Assembly (NCBI GenBank): GCA_030710605.1
Contig: CP092863.1
Coordinates: forward strand, 140,437,547-140,501,546
Origin: Cordylochernes scorpioides
Lineage: Eukaryota; Arthropoda; Arachnida; Pseudoscorpiones; Chernetidae
DNA: 64,000 bases
Direction: 5' to 3'
Position 1 is the first letter of the stretch. Every line of letters starts with the position of its first letter. The notes under the pieces are model-generated. The model was given only the letters and a program-made list of their open reading frames with translations, searched no databases and was not told the origin of the DNA. Shown here one piece after another: positions 43,035-53,279 of the stretch. The position numbers and the translations under genes are program-made.

Positions 43035-43270
43035 ATATATATATTAAAAATGGCATTTCTTGACCAGGAGCACATGTGCTTTACAGAAGTCAGAGCGCCA
43101 TCTGGTGGAACAGAAATCAACTAAACATTGATTTAGCCTGTTCCCTGATATTTGGCCAACCCAATTTCTTGATAAATCAAGAAAAGCCATCCACGAGATG
43201 GCGCTCTGCCTTCTGTAAAGCACATGTGCTCCTGGTCAGGAAATGTCATTTTTAATATTGATTTCAACAC
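43035..43270. mobile_element. Family B2 snap-back palindrome joined at the ribozyme cut
   Basis: Arms: AGGAGCACATGTGCTTTACA and TGTAAAGCACATGTGCTCCT. The left arm (antisense) runs back to CCACG at 43195, which is the complement of the first five bases after the hammerhead cut in other copies (CGTGG). The next base, 43196, begins the sense tag AGATGGCGC. Confidence 0.85.
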
Positions 43271-43300
43271 CTGATCTTTTTATATTTTTTTTTCTTTCGT

Positions 43301-43356
<56 letters not shown>

Positions 43357-43402
43357 AGACAAGGATCCAATCCAAAATTTCCATCTATATATATATATAT
43401 AT
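43301..43402. repeat. TA microsatellites
   Basis: TA repeats at about 43305-43353 and 43384-43402. Frames through them have no coding meaning. Confidence 0.9.
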
Positions 43403-43729
43403 CATTATATTTATTTTTAATTAACCAGCCGCGATATTAAGATATTTGAACTTATTACAGAGGAAACAAACAAATTAGAACTTAGAATTAAATATTTACA
43501 AATTTACATGTATTAATCGACAGAGTTCATAAAATGTATATAGACAGAGTAGCTGATGTAAGAAAGTTAAATCATTTATATCGGGGAACAATCGATGTCT
43601 CACTTCTGTAAAGTTCGGACAGTCATAGATAAGGTGAAGAGTAGTTTGTTCAGATTAGTTAGGTATAGGTAGAGGGCTAAAAAATGGAGGGATGGCATCA
43701 ACTCTGTTGATTTTCTATTTTAAAAAATG

Positions 43730-44290
43730 ACCTTAGATCGAATCCCGCCTTGAACACTTTTCTTTTTTTTTTTTGCTTTAATGGCCTCTGATTTTTGCAC
43801 ATGTATAATTCTATCAGTAAGTGCAATTGAACAATATGGACTCTGGTACCTTCTAAGTGTAAAATTCGAACTGATTTCCACATGTATAGACATGTTGTGT
43901 ACTTACAATAAAAGCAGCCACAAACTATTCACCATGATTATCATAGCCTGTGGGGGTCGGTGGAAGGCTGGTTAAACCGTTTGGGTTTCGGCCACTAGGA
44001 CCCGGGTTCGATTCCCGCATTGGACACTTTTTTCTGTTTAAAAAAAAATGCTCCAATGGCCCCCGATTCTTGCAAAAGTCCAACCCCACCAGCGAGTGCA
44101 AGTAACCAAACCGGGCTCTGGCATTTGTAAGTGCAAAGTCGAACTGCTTTTCACATGTGTAGACATGTGGTGCGCTTACAGTAAAAAGCAGTCGCTAACT
44201 ACCCACCATGATTATCATGGCCTGTACCACGTGTACTAGGGATAAGCAAAAAAAAATCATAGCCTGTTAAACGTGTAATAGTGAAAATAA
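43730..44290 (+). mobile_element. SINE1 copy interrupted by a second SINE1
   Basis: The outer copy lacks most of its head (GATCGAATCCCGCCTTG onward), runs to CATGATTATCATAGCCTG (43950) and resumes at 44256 with ATCATAGCCTGTTAAACGTG. Confidence 0.85.
43952..44255 (+). mobile_element. SINE1, full length, nested
   Basis: Inserted into the tail of another SINE1 with a 12-bp target duplication ATCATAGCCTGT at 43940-43951 and 44256-44267. Head GGGGGTCGGTGGAAGGCTGG, B box GGGTTCGATTCCC, tail GTACTAGGGATAAGC and A run. The clean duplication and high similarity to 31028 mark a recent insertion. Confidence 0.9.
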
Positions 44291-44553
44291 TATATACACT
44301 CATTGACAAAACTTGAGTAAGAGGAATTTCTTTGATATTGCCGGACGTCTATTTATATCTGTGTATATATAAATAAATATATATTTTTTTAAGGAAACGG
44401 AGAGAATTTTGTTCATACTCGGTTATCTCGTGTGTTATCAACAAAGGTAACTCTGTACAGCAAAATAAAAACATTAAGACGCGAATGTTCCTTTTACACA
44501 TAAAATCAAACTTTTACACTGTCCTTACTGAGATGAAAAAATATTGTGAACGC

Positions 44554-44612
44554 TTGGCTCATCAGTGGTGAACCCTCCCGGCGGTTACGCCAATTTAATC
44601 TACCAGACCGCT
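44554..44612 (-). ncRNA. Swapped-order hammerhead, one core change (family A2)
   Basis: Minus strand, 59-nt frame: AGCGGT, C, TGGT, linker, TTGGC, GTA (A13 changed to U), ACCGCC, linker, ACCA, CTGATGA, GCCAA. All three helices pair (five of six in stem III). The A13 change should reduce or abolish activity. Confidence 0.6.
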
Positions 44613-44647
44613 TCTTTATAGCTCTAATACTGTATTGGATAATTCAG

Positions 44648-44655
44648 CTTATATA
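44648..44655 (-). promoter_or_regulatory. TATA-like box of family A2
   Basis: TATATAAG on the minus strand, 49 nt upstream of the predicted cleavage base at 44606. Confidence 0.45.
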
Positions 44656-44894
44656 TGCTACACTGAAGGGTGGAATCTTATAAATGTAATTCAATCAATC
44701 TATAGACATAAGCTTTTTTTTTTCATCGCAGTAAGAACAGTAGAAGTTTGAATGATGTGTGAGAGAAACATTCGCGTCTTAATGTTTTCATTTGCTGTAT
44801 ATAGGTAGGTCTGTATCAAATATCTTTCAGAGTTATTGTCCCAGTACATGTTAAAATATACAACTTCCTTATGTTTTGTCCATGAGGATACATA

Positions 44895-45168
44895 AATATA
44901 AGTAGAAACATATATATATATATGTCATAATTTGTATATGTATATAGTTAATAATAGTTGTATTTATATATAGTTAATGCCAAGAGATACAATTTATTCT
45001 CGTCAAATAAGTATGTAAATATGTTACGCTTGCGTTAAAATGTAAATATGTAAATTCATCCATGTATAAAAGGCGGCACAAAAAATAAAGTGGCAGACAT
45101 CGCGGGTGCGCTGCTCGCTAGGCATAACGACTGCGCCTCTTCATTTAGCTACGACATATATATATATA
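44895..45168. other. Unassigned, possible promoter-like repeat
   Basis: TTACGCTTGCGTTAAAATG, GTATAAAAGGCGGCAC and AGACATCGCGGGTGCGCTGC suggest the end of an LTR-like repeat with a TATA box at about 45064, but I find no partner copy. It ends in a TA repeat. Confidence 0.3.
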
Positions 45169-47814
45169 TGTGATATGATCCTGTCGACTCTTCTGTGATA
45201 TGATCCTGTCGACTTTCAATGTGGCAATATAGTGATAATAATGTGGGGAGAGAGAAATAAGGAAACCACAAGTTTGGAAGGGGAATTCCAGGCGATCAGC
45301 GAGAGAGAGGGAGCGCGAGAGGTTATATCACCGCTGAACGACCGTTCGTGTCCCACCCCACCCCCCAACTGTCCAAAAATAGTCCTGAGGTTCTACGAAA
45401 ATGGGCCCCTTGGAATGTGACTGATGTATCAAGTGACCGCCTTTACATCCTCCTCTCTACGTCTCTCTCTGGTCGACTGTAGATTTACTTTATTATTCCT
45501 GGAAGGATAATATTATGACATATGGCCCCCGTTGAAGAAGGCTGAACATGGTTTGAGTATACTTAAAGCTGGAGAAGCCAGGAATAGAGAAAATAATTTT
45601 ACAGTTGAAATTAATTAAGGTAATGGTGACATAGTTTTATGTAAATAAAATATTGTATAGTACACAAGTAAATATTATTTACAAGCAGTTTTACAAAACC
45701 GGAGAGTTTGATATTTAAGGGAATTTTGGATAATATCAAAGCTACAAAAGGCTATATACAATAACATCTAATGTATTATAAGGGAAATGTTATTGAGGAG
45801 TGTGAACAAGGAGAAGGGGAGTCACATACACATGATGAAATTCTGAAGGTCATTAAGACTGGGGAACTCTACACTTTAAGATATTTTTCAGGCGGACATG
45901 GCAAGGAGAAACTTGGCATGGGCTTTCTATGCTATGCTAGTCGAATGGACTTATATTTAATCGGAGGAAAGTATGCGCGCACAGTGCCAAAAATTGAGAC
46001 GAGGACGGCGTTGTCCGTTACAAGTGACAAGCTGCTCGGACACGAGGTGTTTGAACCGTCGTGGGAGCTTGTGCAAGGCGATGATTTCGCGGTGGGTTGA
46101 ACGTAAAACCCATGTCTGCGCGAAATGATGACGGACCGGACAGAATCAGCGACGATGTTTAACGTACCTCTGTGGGAAATATCGGAGGTAGGCTATATCG
46201 TGCTGGTTTGGACAAGGGACAAACATAGATTTGAAGACAGGGTCCGTGTGGCGCGAGAAGAAGAAGCGAACTGTGCCGCTCGATGCAGATTGTTCAAGTG
46301 AGAACAACAAGGAGTTGATAGACATCTAGCAGTTAGTCAATCTGCATCCTGTGACGAACACACCATTGGCTAGATGGTGTGGTTCGGTGGATATGCTAGA
46401 GATGAACTACGAAATATATTATCATAAATGAAGGGCGAAGATTAGGATTTTGAAATGACAATATAGAAGTTCGATAATTGATTAATCAATAATTCTATAA
46501 AAGGTCCTGAGCTGGTATAAGGTCAACAAAGTTGTAAGAATGAGAGGGGCATTCAGGGGAAGATAGATAAGAGTCACCAAGAGTTGGTTGTAAGCAAGGC
46601 TCACGTGGTGGTTGGAATTCTTCGACGCCTGAATTACAGGGTGAATTTTGAGTCGTTTAGGGAAAGAAATTATTTTTCGTGAGCCGTGCTTACAAGTAGG
46701 AGAGGTCATATACAAATAGGTATACAAAAGTTTAGGTGCTGGAGGCATATTTTTATAGATAAATTGATTATGAAAAATCTATTGTTAATAGTAAAAATCG
46801 TAAAGCATTAATAGGTAGAATTCCATCTTTTTTTTTTTAAGAGTTACGTTAAAATAAAATTATTTAATTAAAATGAGGATTGTTAAATTCCACTGGTAAG
46901 GTAACTAATTAAATGAGTTACAAATATCTAGATAAATAGTATGGAGGATAAAATCATTGTTAATAGGCGTGGAGAGAATAAATGGAGCTAATTATGTGAA
47001 TATTGGGACAATTTACAAGGAATGACTTATTTAAAGAATGAATGGTAGGAGTTAAAACAATTACACTCACGAGTTATGTTGGTTTAGGGAGCAGGTAAGT
47101 TCATTGAGCTTCGGGAGAGTTCTGTCTGTGACACTGTGCGTACCAGTGTTGTACATCACAGTAGCGGCAAGGATATGGCAGAGTCTTGTCCATGATGGAG
47201 GAAGGTGTCCTGCCCTGGCACGGTGGTCGTTCTTGGGCAGATCTAGTGCTGGAAGAAGTGTGTGTCAGCTCCATCTCCGTCGTAGGTGAAAACTTCTTCG
47301 GGATCACGGTTCAAAGGTTGGCGAAGAAGGGGTTGAGGGCTCGAAGAGGAGTGGTTACAGTTGAGTTGGGTTTGGCCGGTCATCGTGGCTTGGCTTCTTG
47401 TTTCTTCATACTACGGTATATGAGGGTTTTGTTTCCCGGTCAGGTCTTATCCTGTCGACTCTTTATGTGATATGATCCTGTCGACTCTTCTGTGATATGA
47501 TCCTGTCGACTTTCAATGTGGCAATATAGTGATAATAATGTGGGGAGAGAGAAATAAGGAAACCACAAGTTTGGAAGGGGGATTCCAGGCGACCAGCGAG
47601 AGAGAGGGAGCGCGAGCGGCTGCCCACCGCTGAACGACCGTTCGTGTCCCACCCCACCCCCAACTGTCCAAAAATAGTCCTGAGGTTCTACGAAAATGGG
47701 CCCCTTGGAATGTGACTGATATATCAAGTGACCGGCCTTTACCTCCTCCTCTAAACGTCTCTCTCTGGTCGACTGTAGATTTACTTTATTATTCCTGGAA
47801 GGATAATATTATGA
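45169..47814 (+). mobile_element. LTR retrotransposon with unidentified interior
   Basis: LTRs of 350 and 349 bp (45169-45518 and 47466-47814) begin TGTGATATGATCCTGTCGAC and end GGAAGGATAATATTATGA. They share GGGGAGAGAGAAATAAGGAA and CGAAAATGGGCCCCTTGG with few differences, one being GTTATATCACC against GGCTGCCCACC. A possible primer site begins TGGCCCCCGTTG at 45523. The interior (about 1.95 kb) has no reverse transcriptase, integrase or protease motif; only the decayed frame at 45771 stands out. It is inserted in a TA repeat, so no target duplication can be read. Non-autonomous. Confidence 0.85.
45771..46301 (+). pseudogene. Unidentified decayed ORF inside the LTR element
   Basis: One frame runs about 176 codons from Met at 45771, with two close stops at 46098 and 46104. 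The first part holds HDEILKVIKTGELYTLRYF and SGGHGKEKLGMGFLCYA; the second holds FNVPLWEISEVGYIVLVW and a charged end with REEEANCAARC. Codon use is much less AT-biased than the surrounding DNA. I do not recognise a domain. It could be a worn gag-like protein or a captured host fragment. Confidence 0.4.
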
Positions 47815-47867
47815 TATATATATATATATATATATATATATCATGGCCTGTACCATGTGTACTAGGG
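47815..47867. repeat. TA repeat plus SINE1 tail scrap
   Basis: A TA run to about 47840, then CATGGCCTGTACCATGTGTA, CTAGGGATAAGC of a SINE1 tail on the plus strand. Confidence 0.6.
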
Positions 47868-48154
47868 ATAAGCACACTTGGTACAGCCCATGATAATCGT
47901 GGTGGGTAGGTATAAAGTAAGTTCACCACATGTCTACACATGTTGAAAGCAGTTCAGATTTGCACTTAAAAATGTGCCAGAGCCCCGTTTGGTTACTTGC
48001 ACTCGCCAGTGGTTTTGGACTTTTGCAAGAATCAGGGGCCATTGGAGCAATTTCTTTTTTATCAGAAAAAAAAAAATACTCCAATGCGCGGGGATTCGAT
48101 TCCCGGGTCGTAGCGATCGAAAACCAACGGTTTAGACCATCCTTCCATCGACCC
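47868..48154 (-). mobile_element. SINE1, reverse
   Basis: Tail GTACAGCCCATGATAATCGT, body CACATGTCTACACATGTTGA, GTTTGGTTACTTGCACTCGC, GGGGCCATTGGAGCAA, head GGATTCGATTCCCGGGTCG, CATCCTTCCATCGACCCC. Confidence 0.85.
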
Positions 48155-48685
48155 CTAGAAATATATTTAATTTATTGTACTAAAACTAATTCAATAAAAG
48201 TATTTTTGTTAATATTGAAGCCTAAAAAAGAATGCGACTAAAAAGAACCCGGCATATTAATAATTCTTCAAACTTTAGGATTAAATAATATTCAAATTTT
48301 CCAATAATTTTAATCGTTCAGAGAAAAAAAAAAGAGGATTTTCTATATTTGATTTTAATTTCGTCTTTTTCGTCGAAGATTCACGTAGGATCTATTTAAT
48401 TGAATCTGGTCTCACACAAATTGATAGAGGCAATGTGATGGAAGAGAAATTTTGTGGATCGCCTGCTTTAGAAATAAAGATTTTAATAAATATTCTGAAC
48501 AAAAAAAAAACGAATACCTTCCCCAATTTTTATTAATATTTTATCTTAATTTCTATTTTTAAATATTTTATAGTAATTCATTCTTGCAATGAACCTATAG
48601 AATTAAATTCTATCTTTTAATCAAAATGGTATATATTAAATACCAATTTCTTGATTTCTCAACTAGTCGTTTAGATCAAATATTT
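48155..48685. other. AT-rich DNA, nothing recognised
   Basis: No gene or assignable repeat seen. Confidence 0.35.
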
Positions 48686-48687
48686 TG

Positions 48688-48935
48688 GTCGTAGAGGTAC
48701 AGCCTGCACCACGCTGACGGGGACCAACAACCCGAAACGCGTACGTGATGGTCATTTATTGATTTATCAAGAATATGGGTCAGCAAAATCTCATGGAAAA
48801 AGCTTAGATCAACGTTTAGTTGTTTTTTGTTCCACTAGATGTCACTCTGCCATCTAAAAATCTCGTGCGAGCGGTAAGGACATGACTTTTTGTTTTTAAC
48901 ATCAACACATTACCTATTCTATTTTCCATATAGTT
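48688..48935 (+). mobile_element. Family B2 element, full copy
   Basis: TTGGTCGTAGAGGTACAGCC, hammerhead, TTGATTTATCAAGAA, TGTTCCACTAGATGTCACTC, GCGAGCGGTAAGGACATG, AACATCAACACATTACC. Confidence 0.8.
48708..48749 (+). ncRNA. Hammerhead ribozyme, A9 mutated (family B2)
   Basis: ACCACG, CTGACGG (A9 to G), stem II with CCAACA loop, GAA, ACGCGT, A, CGTGAT. One mismatch in stem I. Probably inactive. Confidence 0.75.
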
Positions 48936-48952
48936 TCACATATTACATTCAT

Positions 48953-49135
48953 AAATCATGGTAGATTAAACTGGCGAAACCGCTGGGAGGGTTCACTACT
49001 GATGAGCCAGACACTCCCATTAATATTTCGATTGCAGTAAGGGCAGTAGAAATTGTTTTATTTTAAAAAAGAATCATACGCTTCTAAAATAGTTTCGAAT
49101 TTTCATAACAGATGGCGTGCTAATGCATCAACATA
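48953..49135 (+). mobile_element. Family A1, right part
   Basis: TGGTAGATTAAACTGGCGAA, ACCGCTGGGAGGGTTCAC, TACTGATGAGCCAG, TGCAGTAAGGGCAGTAGAAA and terminus ACAGATGGCGTGCTAATGCA. Stems I and II can form, but stem III has no partner strand. Confidence 0.7.
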
Positions 49136-49149
49136 TTACATTGTATTTC

Positions 49150-49345
49150 AAAATAGATAAAACTTAAATAAGTAGAAACTCCTTGACATCAACGGTCTTT
49201 TAAGGAGACAGAGGCAATTTTGTTCACAACTTGGTTATCTGGTATGTCTTCAATAAAGGTCACTGTAATTTTTTTCAGAGTAATTGTCTGAATCCCGATA
49301 TACATGCTGCGAGTTACAACTTTCTTAATTTTGTCCAAGAGTGTA
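49150..49345 (-). mobile_element. Family T MITE, reverse, worn
   Basis: TTGACATCAACGGTC, GAGACAGAGGCAATTTTG, CACTGTAATTTTTTTCAGAG, GTTACAACTTTCTTAATTTT, GTCCAAGAGTG. Confidence 0.7.
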
Positions 49346-49349
49346 TTGT

Positions 49350-49819
49350 GTTTACTTTTTATGCTAAGGCTATTCCATATATTCTTTTTTGAGGCTTAAA
49401 AAGATAGAGGTAATCTAAATGTAACGAATTAGGGTGATATTGAAGAATATAAAAAGAACAGCTTCTGATCTTGAAACTGAATTTACCCAGATAGCTCACT
49501 GCCATCTCTCTATCAAAATTCTATCGATCAATATCTTCTTCTTCAAATAAAAGTAAGGCAAGAAGTTGAATATTCTTTGAGTGTGAAAGCTTGTAAAAAA
49601 TAGGAACTTACCCTCTATTATTAATTTGTTTATTTTTTGCTTTGTCGTCTGTTTTGCACAAGTTGAATCTGGTTAGAACGATGTATGTAAATTAGATGAT
49701 TCTTTTGTTGCCTTAAATACAAGGTAATTAACTCGTTTCTATATATATATATAAATGTTTAAAGTTAAATAAATTAATTTTATAAATCTGAGAGTTATCT
49801 TCAAAAACGATCCATCAAA
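49350..49819. other. AT-rich DNA, nothing recognised
   Basis: No gene or assignable repeat seen. Confidence 0.35.
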
Positions 49820-50085
49820 AAGACACTTCGGCCAGTAAATCTTTTTATTATCTCGACATTTCGACGAAAATCTTTTGTCCTCGTTAGGAGCGAACAAAAA
49901 TGACAACATTTGGCAAGCAAAGCGTTAGAAATATTTATTTGAAGAAATATGAATGCCGGCCAGGCAACCTCTATTTTTAAGACTATCAATATCTGTTGAT
50001 ATTTTTACTTTTCAGTGTTGGTCTATACTCCTTTCATGTAATAAATAAGAAACAGGTACGCATCTCGGGCTGTTTCCTGCCACAC
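49820..50085 (-). repeat. Two worn hammerhead-like motifs
   Basis: Minus strand at 49850-49895: CTAACGAGGAC, loop, GTCGAAATGTCGAG, a hammerhead layout with G5 changed. At 50050-50085: AACAGCCCGAGATGCGTACC, a family B core in which GAAAC became GAGAT. Confidence 0.4.
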
Positions 50086-50094
50086 ACACGCACA

Positions 50095-50560
50095 GACAAC
50101 ATCAGTTTTGGAAAATCCAGACAAAAGGCCAACCTGAATACCTTGGTTTCGGGTTTTGACCCTCACCATTTATCTAGGGGGGTCGGTGGGAGGATGGTCT
50201 AAACCGTTGGTTTTCGACCACTACGACCCGGGTTCGATTCCCGCATTGGGCACTTTTTTTTTTATAAAAAAAATATGCTCCAATGGCCCCCGATTCTTGC
50301 AAAAGTCCAACCCCACCAGTGAGTGCAAGTAACCAAACGGGGCTCTGGCACATTTGTAAGTGCAAAGTCGAACTGCTTTTCACATGAGTAGACATGTGGT
50401 GCACTTACAGTAAAAGCAGTCGCTAACTACCTACCATGATAATCATGGCCTGTACCACGTGTACTAGGGATTAGCAAAAAAAAAAACCATTTATCTGAAT
50501 TTGTCCAAACTGGTGTTGTGGCTTATACTTTATCATCACTATTAAAGTATTTTACTAGGG
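50095..50560. mobile_element. Family C copy interrupted by a SINE1
   Basis: Left part ATCAGTTTTGGAAAATCC, CAACCTGAATACCTTGGTTT, CGGGTTTTGACCCTCACC; right part from 50497 GAATTTGTCCAAACTGGTGT. On the minus strand the hammerhead reads TGGTGAGGGTCAAAACCC, GAAACCAAGGTA, TTCAGG: stem II is perfect but the CTGATGA core and stem I are damaged. Confidence 0.75.
50176..50485 (+). mobile_element. SINE1, full length
   Basis: Inserted into family C with an 11-bp target duplication ACCATTTATCT at 50165-50175 and 50486-50496. Head GGGGGGTCGGTGGGAGG, B box GGGTTCGATTCCC, tail GTACTAGGGATTAGC and A run. Confidence 0.92.
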
Positions 50561-50582
50561 TGATGCAATGTTATATATAATA

Positions 50583-50830
50583 TAATGCGGCCTGTGATTG
50601 TAAAACGTAAATTGAAGTTACACCGCATGAGTTTCTTTTCAAAGAAAAATCAAAATTTATTTCGAGGAGAAACAACGATTATTTCTAACCTTTTTGGATG
50701 AGGTATGAAAGGGTGAATTGTGAAGAATAATGATAAACGGAAAAATAAAAGTGTCCAGGGATGGGAATCGAACCAACAGTGTTCCGCTTACCGGGCAGAT
50801 GCCAATGTTTCAACGTTTTTATTCATAATT
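50583..50830. mobile_element. Repeat with reversed tRNA-like head (SINE3)
   Basis: GCGGCCTGTGATTGTAAAAC, TTTCGAGGAGAAACAACG, GATGAGGTATGAAAGGGTG match one arm of the palindrome at 31385. At 50755-50815 the minus strand gives GGCATCTGCCCGGTAAGCGG and GGTTCGATTCCCATCCC, a tRNA-like A/B box pair. Confidence 0.6.
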
Positions 50831-50948
50831 AAAGGGAGAGGTACCTCTTCTGTTACATGAATATCATCCCTCCGCAACTTTATATTGTATACATAATTAT
50901 ATTAATTAATAATATTTACGCACACAATAAATAATATTGTAACAAAGT

Positions 50949-51302
50949 ATTTATTAATTTTATTATTTTTATTAACAGAGTGGTCATTTTTATGTTTATA
51001 TTTTGCTACTCTGTAAATTTCCCTCGTGGCTTATCTTTTGTTTACCATTATTAGTTTAAGAAAAAAAGCATCTCCTTATCGTGCAACTGAAAGTTGTTGA
51101 TGGCTTGCGCCATCTATCGGAATAAATATCAACTATTCTCGTTGATTTTTATTTATTTCAGAATTGGCCAAATACCCATTCTTGATTAATCAATATATTA
51201 CATTTGTACTATTTCTACACATTCATAGTTTGTCCTTCCCTGAAATAAATTGTTGTCCCCTCCTGAAGTATTTGTCTTCCCTAATTTTCCACGTGGCAAT
51301 AT
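50949..51302 (+). mobile_element. Solo LTR (TRIM family) interrupted by a family B1 piece
   Basis: TGTAACAAAGTATTTATTAA to TTACCATTATTAGTTTAAG, then B1 sequence in reverse (about 51062-51195, GCATCTCCTTATCGTGCAAC to CTTGATTAATCAA), then CATTCATAGTTTGTCCTTCC to TTTTCCACGTGGCA. ATAT flanks both ends, as in the complete TRIM. Confidence 0.85.
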
Positions 51303-51305
51303 AAT

Positions 51306-52200
51306 TCAAAGGAATCAAGCGAACATATGTATAAAATACTATCAGGTATTATACATTCGAAAATACAAATTAGGAATAATATAACATAGAAAATTTAAAT
51401 TAAATACATTTATAAAGTAAACACTGAACGCAGGTCTCTTTAAATGGTGAATAATTTCGGCTGTTGATTATATAAAATTTAATTACAGACGAAAATTTAG
51501 GACCTGCTCTCGCATTAAAATTTTCGTCCGGTGTAAAATGTAAATTATTAACGTATGTAAATTATTCGCTTACTGGGTAATAGTTTAAAATTGTCTTTCG
51601 CGTGTATCCTTTTTAAAATTTACAGACGAAAAATTTGTCATCGTATTTTGGTAAATGAGATTTTAGGTTAAAATTGTGGGGAGAAATGTACTCATCATAG
51701 AGGCCTGGCACTTATTTAATGAACGTAGGTGGAAAACTAATTAAAACTTGGGTTAAGGGAATTTTCACGCCCTAATACTGAAATAATTAACCTTCATTAT
51801 AGTCAATTTATTGAACTTAGAGAACAGTGATAACGTTCCCCGCGCTTCTGTGAATTTACTAAAAATAAAATAAAAATATTTGACCATGGACTGATTTAAT
51901 TTTATTTGAGGTTGTAGTAGGTTAAATGATATTCATCTATTTCCTCGCCTTATTCAGATGATAAACATGATGTATAGAGAGTTCTATTAGTTAAATGTAT
52001 ATCCTTATTGTTACCGAGAATTTATTCAAATAAACCTAAATGTACTCTGTGTGCCAAGGAGAGGGATTTCAAGTAATGGTTTAGTTTCCCCCAGAAAATA
52101 AGAAATGAATACATTAGTGAAATATATTTCAATATAGAAATGTGAACATTGTTTCTTTCAACTTTTCTCTCTTAAAATGAAAGTTGAACACAATATATGC
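51306..52200. other. AT-rich DNA, nothing recognised
   Basis: No gene supported. At 51481-51545 and 51620-51640 ACAGACGAAAATTTAGG-like words recur in both orientations. Confidence 0.35.
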
Positions 52201-52204
52201 TTCA

Positions 52205-52380
52205 AACTATATAATAATATATTATGAAAAAGGCATCTCCTTATCGTGCAACTGAAAGTTGCTGATGGCTTGCGCCATCTATCGGAATAAATATCAACTA
52301 TTCTCGTTGATTTTCATAATTTATGCACCTTATCCCAGTACAATATCACATTTGTACTATATTTTCACATAATAATATAT
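52205..52380 (-). mobile_element. Family B1, 3' part with snap-back end
   Basis: Antisense GGCATCTCCTTATCGTGCAA to TCGTTGATTTT, then sense CATAATTTATGCACCTTATC, CCAGTACAATATCACATTTG. The ribozyme end is absent. Confidence 0.75.
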
Positions 52381-52509
52381 ATGCATGGCAAATAGTACGA
52401 GCTATTCTCTCTTATTTACCTATTCTATTGATATATAAATTTAAAAAATCCTTTAACACTATTTATTCGAATAAACAAATCTATTATTTATAAGACTCCT
52501 GCTCTCTAA

Positions 52510-52680
52510 TTCCAAAATCACTTTATTAGGTATCGGTCAAAAAGAGAAGCAACCTAGCTTATGTTATTTACAATGGAAAATATGAACAGGTTCTTTACAG
52601 AAAAAAAAAGGTGCACAATTCGGGATTCGATCCCGGTTCATGGTTGTCGGGAATCGAGGGTTTTAACCACTTGTCCCCAT
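52510..52680 (-). mobile_element. SINE2 copy, reverse
   Basis: ATTAGGTATCGGTCAAAAAG, AAGCAACCTAGC, then GGGATTCGATCCCGGTTCAT, GAATCGAGGGTTTTAACCAC at the head. Confidence 0.75.
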
Positions 52681-52693
52681 TATAAGACTAAAT

Positions 52694-52770
52694 AACGCGC
52701 CATCTATATGTAAGTAAAAACACTATTAAAACGGATGTTTCTTATTTACATATAGACCAATACATATATG
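52694..52770. mobile_element. Family A2 end, two short arms
   Basis: GCGCCATCTATATGTAAG, ACACTATTAAAACGGATG, then TTCTTATTTACATATAG. Confidence 0.45.
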
Positions 52771-52799
52771 TATTGAATCGTTGTTATTTTTATCTTCTA

Positions 52800-53190
52800 C
52801 CACACACACACGAGCATGGATCCCAGAATTGTCCTGTCCAAACTTAGGACCGCTCTCGGCTCCTGATAGGATCCAGACGTCCCTTCAGAGAAGGCCTCGT
52901 CTGGTGTATATATTATTTATTTAGTGTTTTAAACTCTGAAACTCTCTCTTGACTGTTAAATAGATGTCAATAAACTGTTTTTAATTGTCAATTGTCACAC
53001 ACAACATGGCAGGGATCTGTCTAGATTCAAGGCGGCTTTAAGCTCCTGATCCGGACGTGCCCTCGGAGAGGGCTACGTCGATTGTATATATCTCTCTTCA
53101 TTCCTACCATTATTATTACCTTATAACTCCCTTTGAGTGTGAATATTGACGAGATGTCAATAAAGTTGTTTAATTGTCACACACACACAG
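52800..53190 (+). repeat. Tandem pair of ~190-bp units
   Basis: Each unit has a TCTAGATTC or CCAGAATTG start, GGCTCCTGATAGGATCCAGA or AGCTCCTGATCCGGACGTGC, AGAGAAGGCCTCGTCTGG or GAGAGGGCTACGTCG, GATGTCAATAAA and TTAATTGTCACACACA. ATAAA near each unit end looks like a polyadenylation signal. Class unknown. Confidence 0.65.
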
Positions 53191-53279
53191 CACACTTGAC
53201 AAGAAATCAATGTAATTGTAACAATTGCCGTCGGATATACCATTATGGTGTAAATATGGCTTTCATAGAGATAAGTAAA

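Larger units (their letters stand above)
44460..44802 (-). mobile_element. Family A2 element, nested in a T MITE
   Basis: Terminal inverted repeats TACAGCAAA...CATTAAGACGCGAATGTTCC and GAAACATTCGCGTCTTAATG...TTTGCTGTA. Sense is minus. TATA-like box at 44648-44655, core at 44554-44612. Confidence 0.8.
44294..44890 (-). mobile_element. Family T MITE split by a family A2 element
   Basis: Left part CACTCATTGACAAAACTTGA to about 44458; right part from TATCTTTCAGAGTTATTG to TTTTGTCCATGAGG. Between them lies the A2 element. Confidence 0.75.

Noticed and set aside
47101..47727. Frames of 60-95 codons on both strands at the 3' side of the LTR element
   Set aside because: No shared motif with known retroelement proteins; they overlap each other and the LTR.
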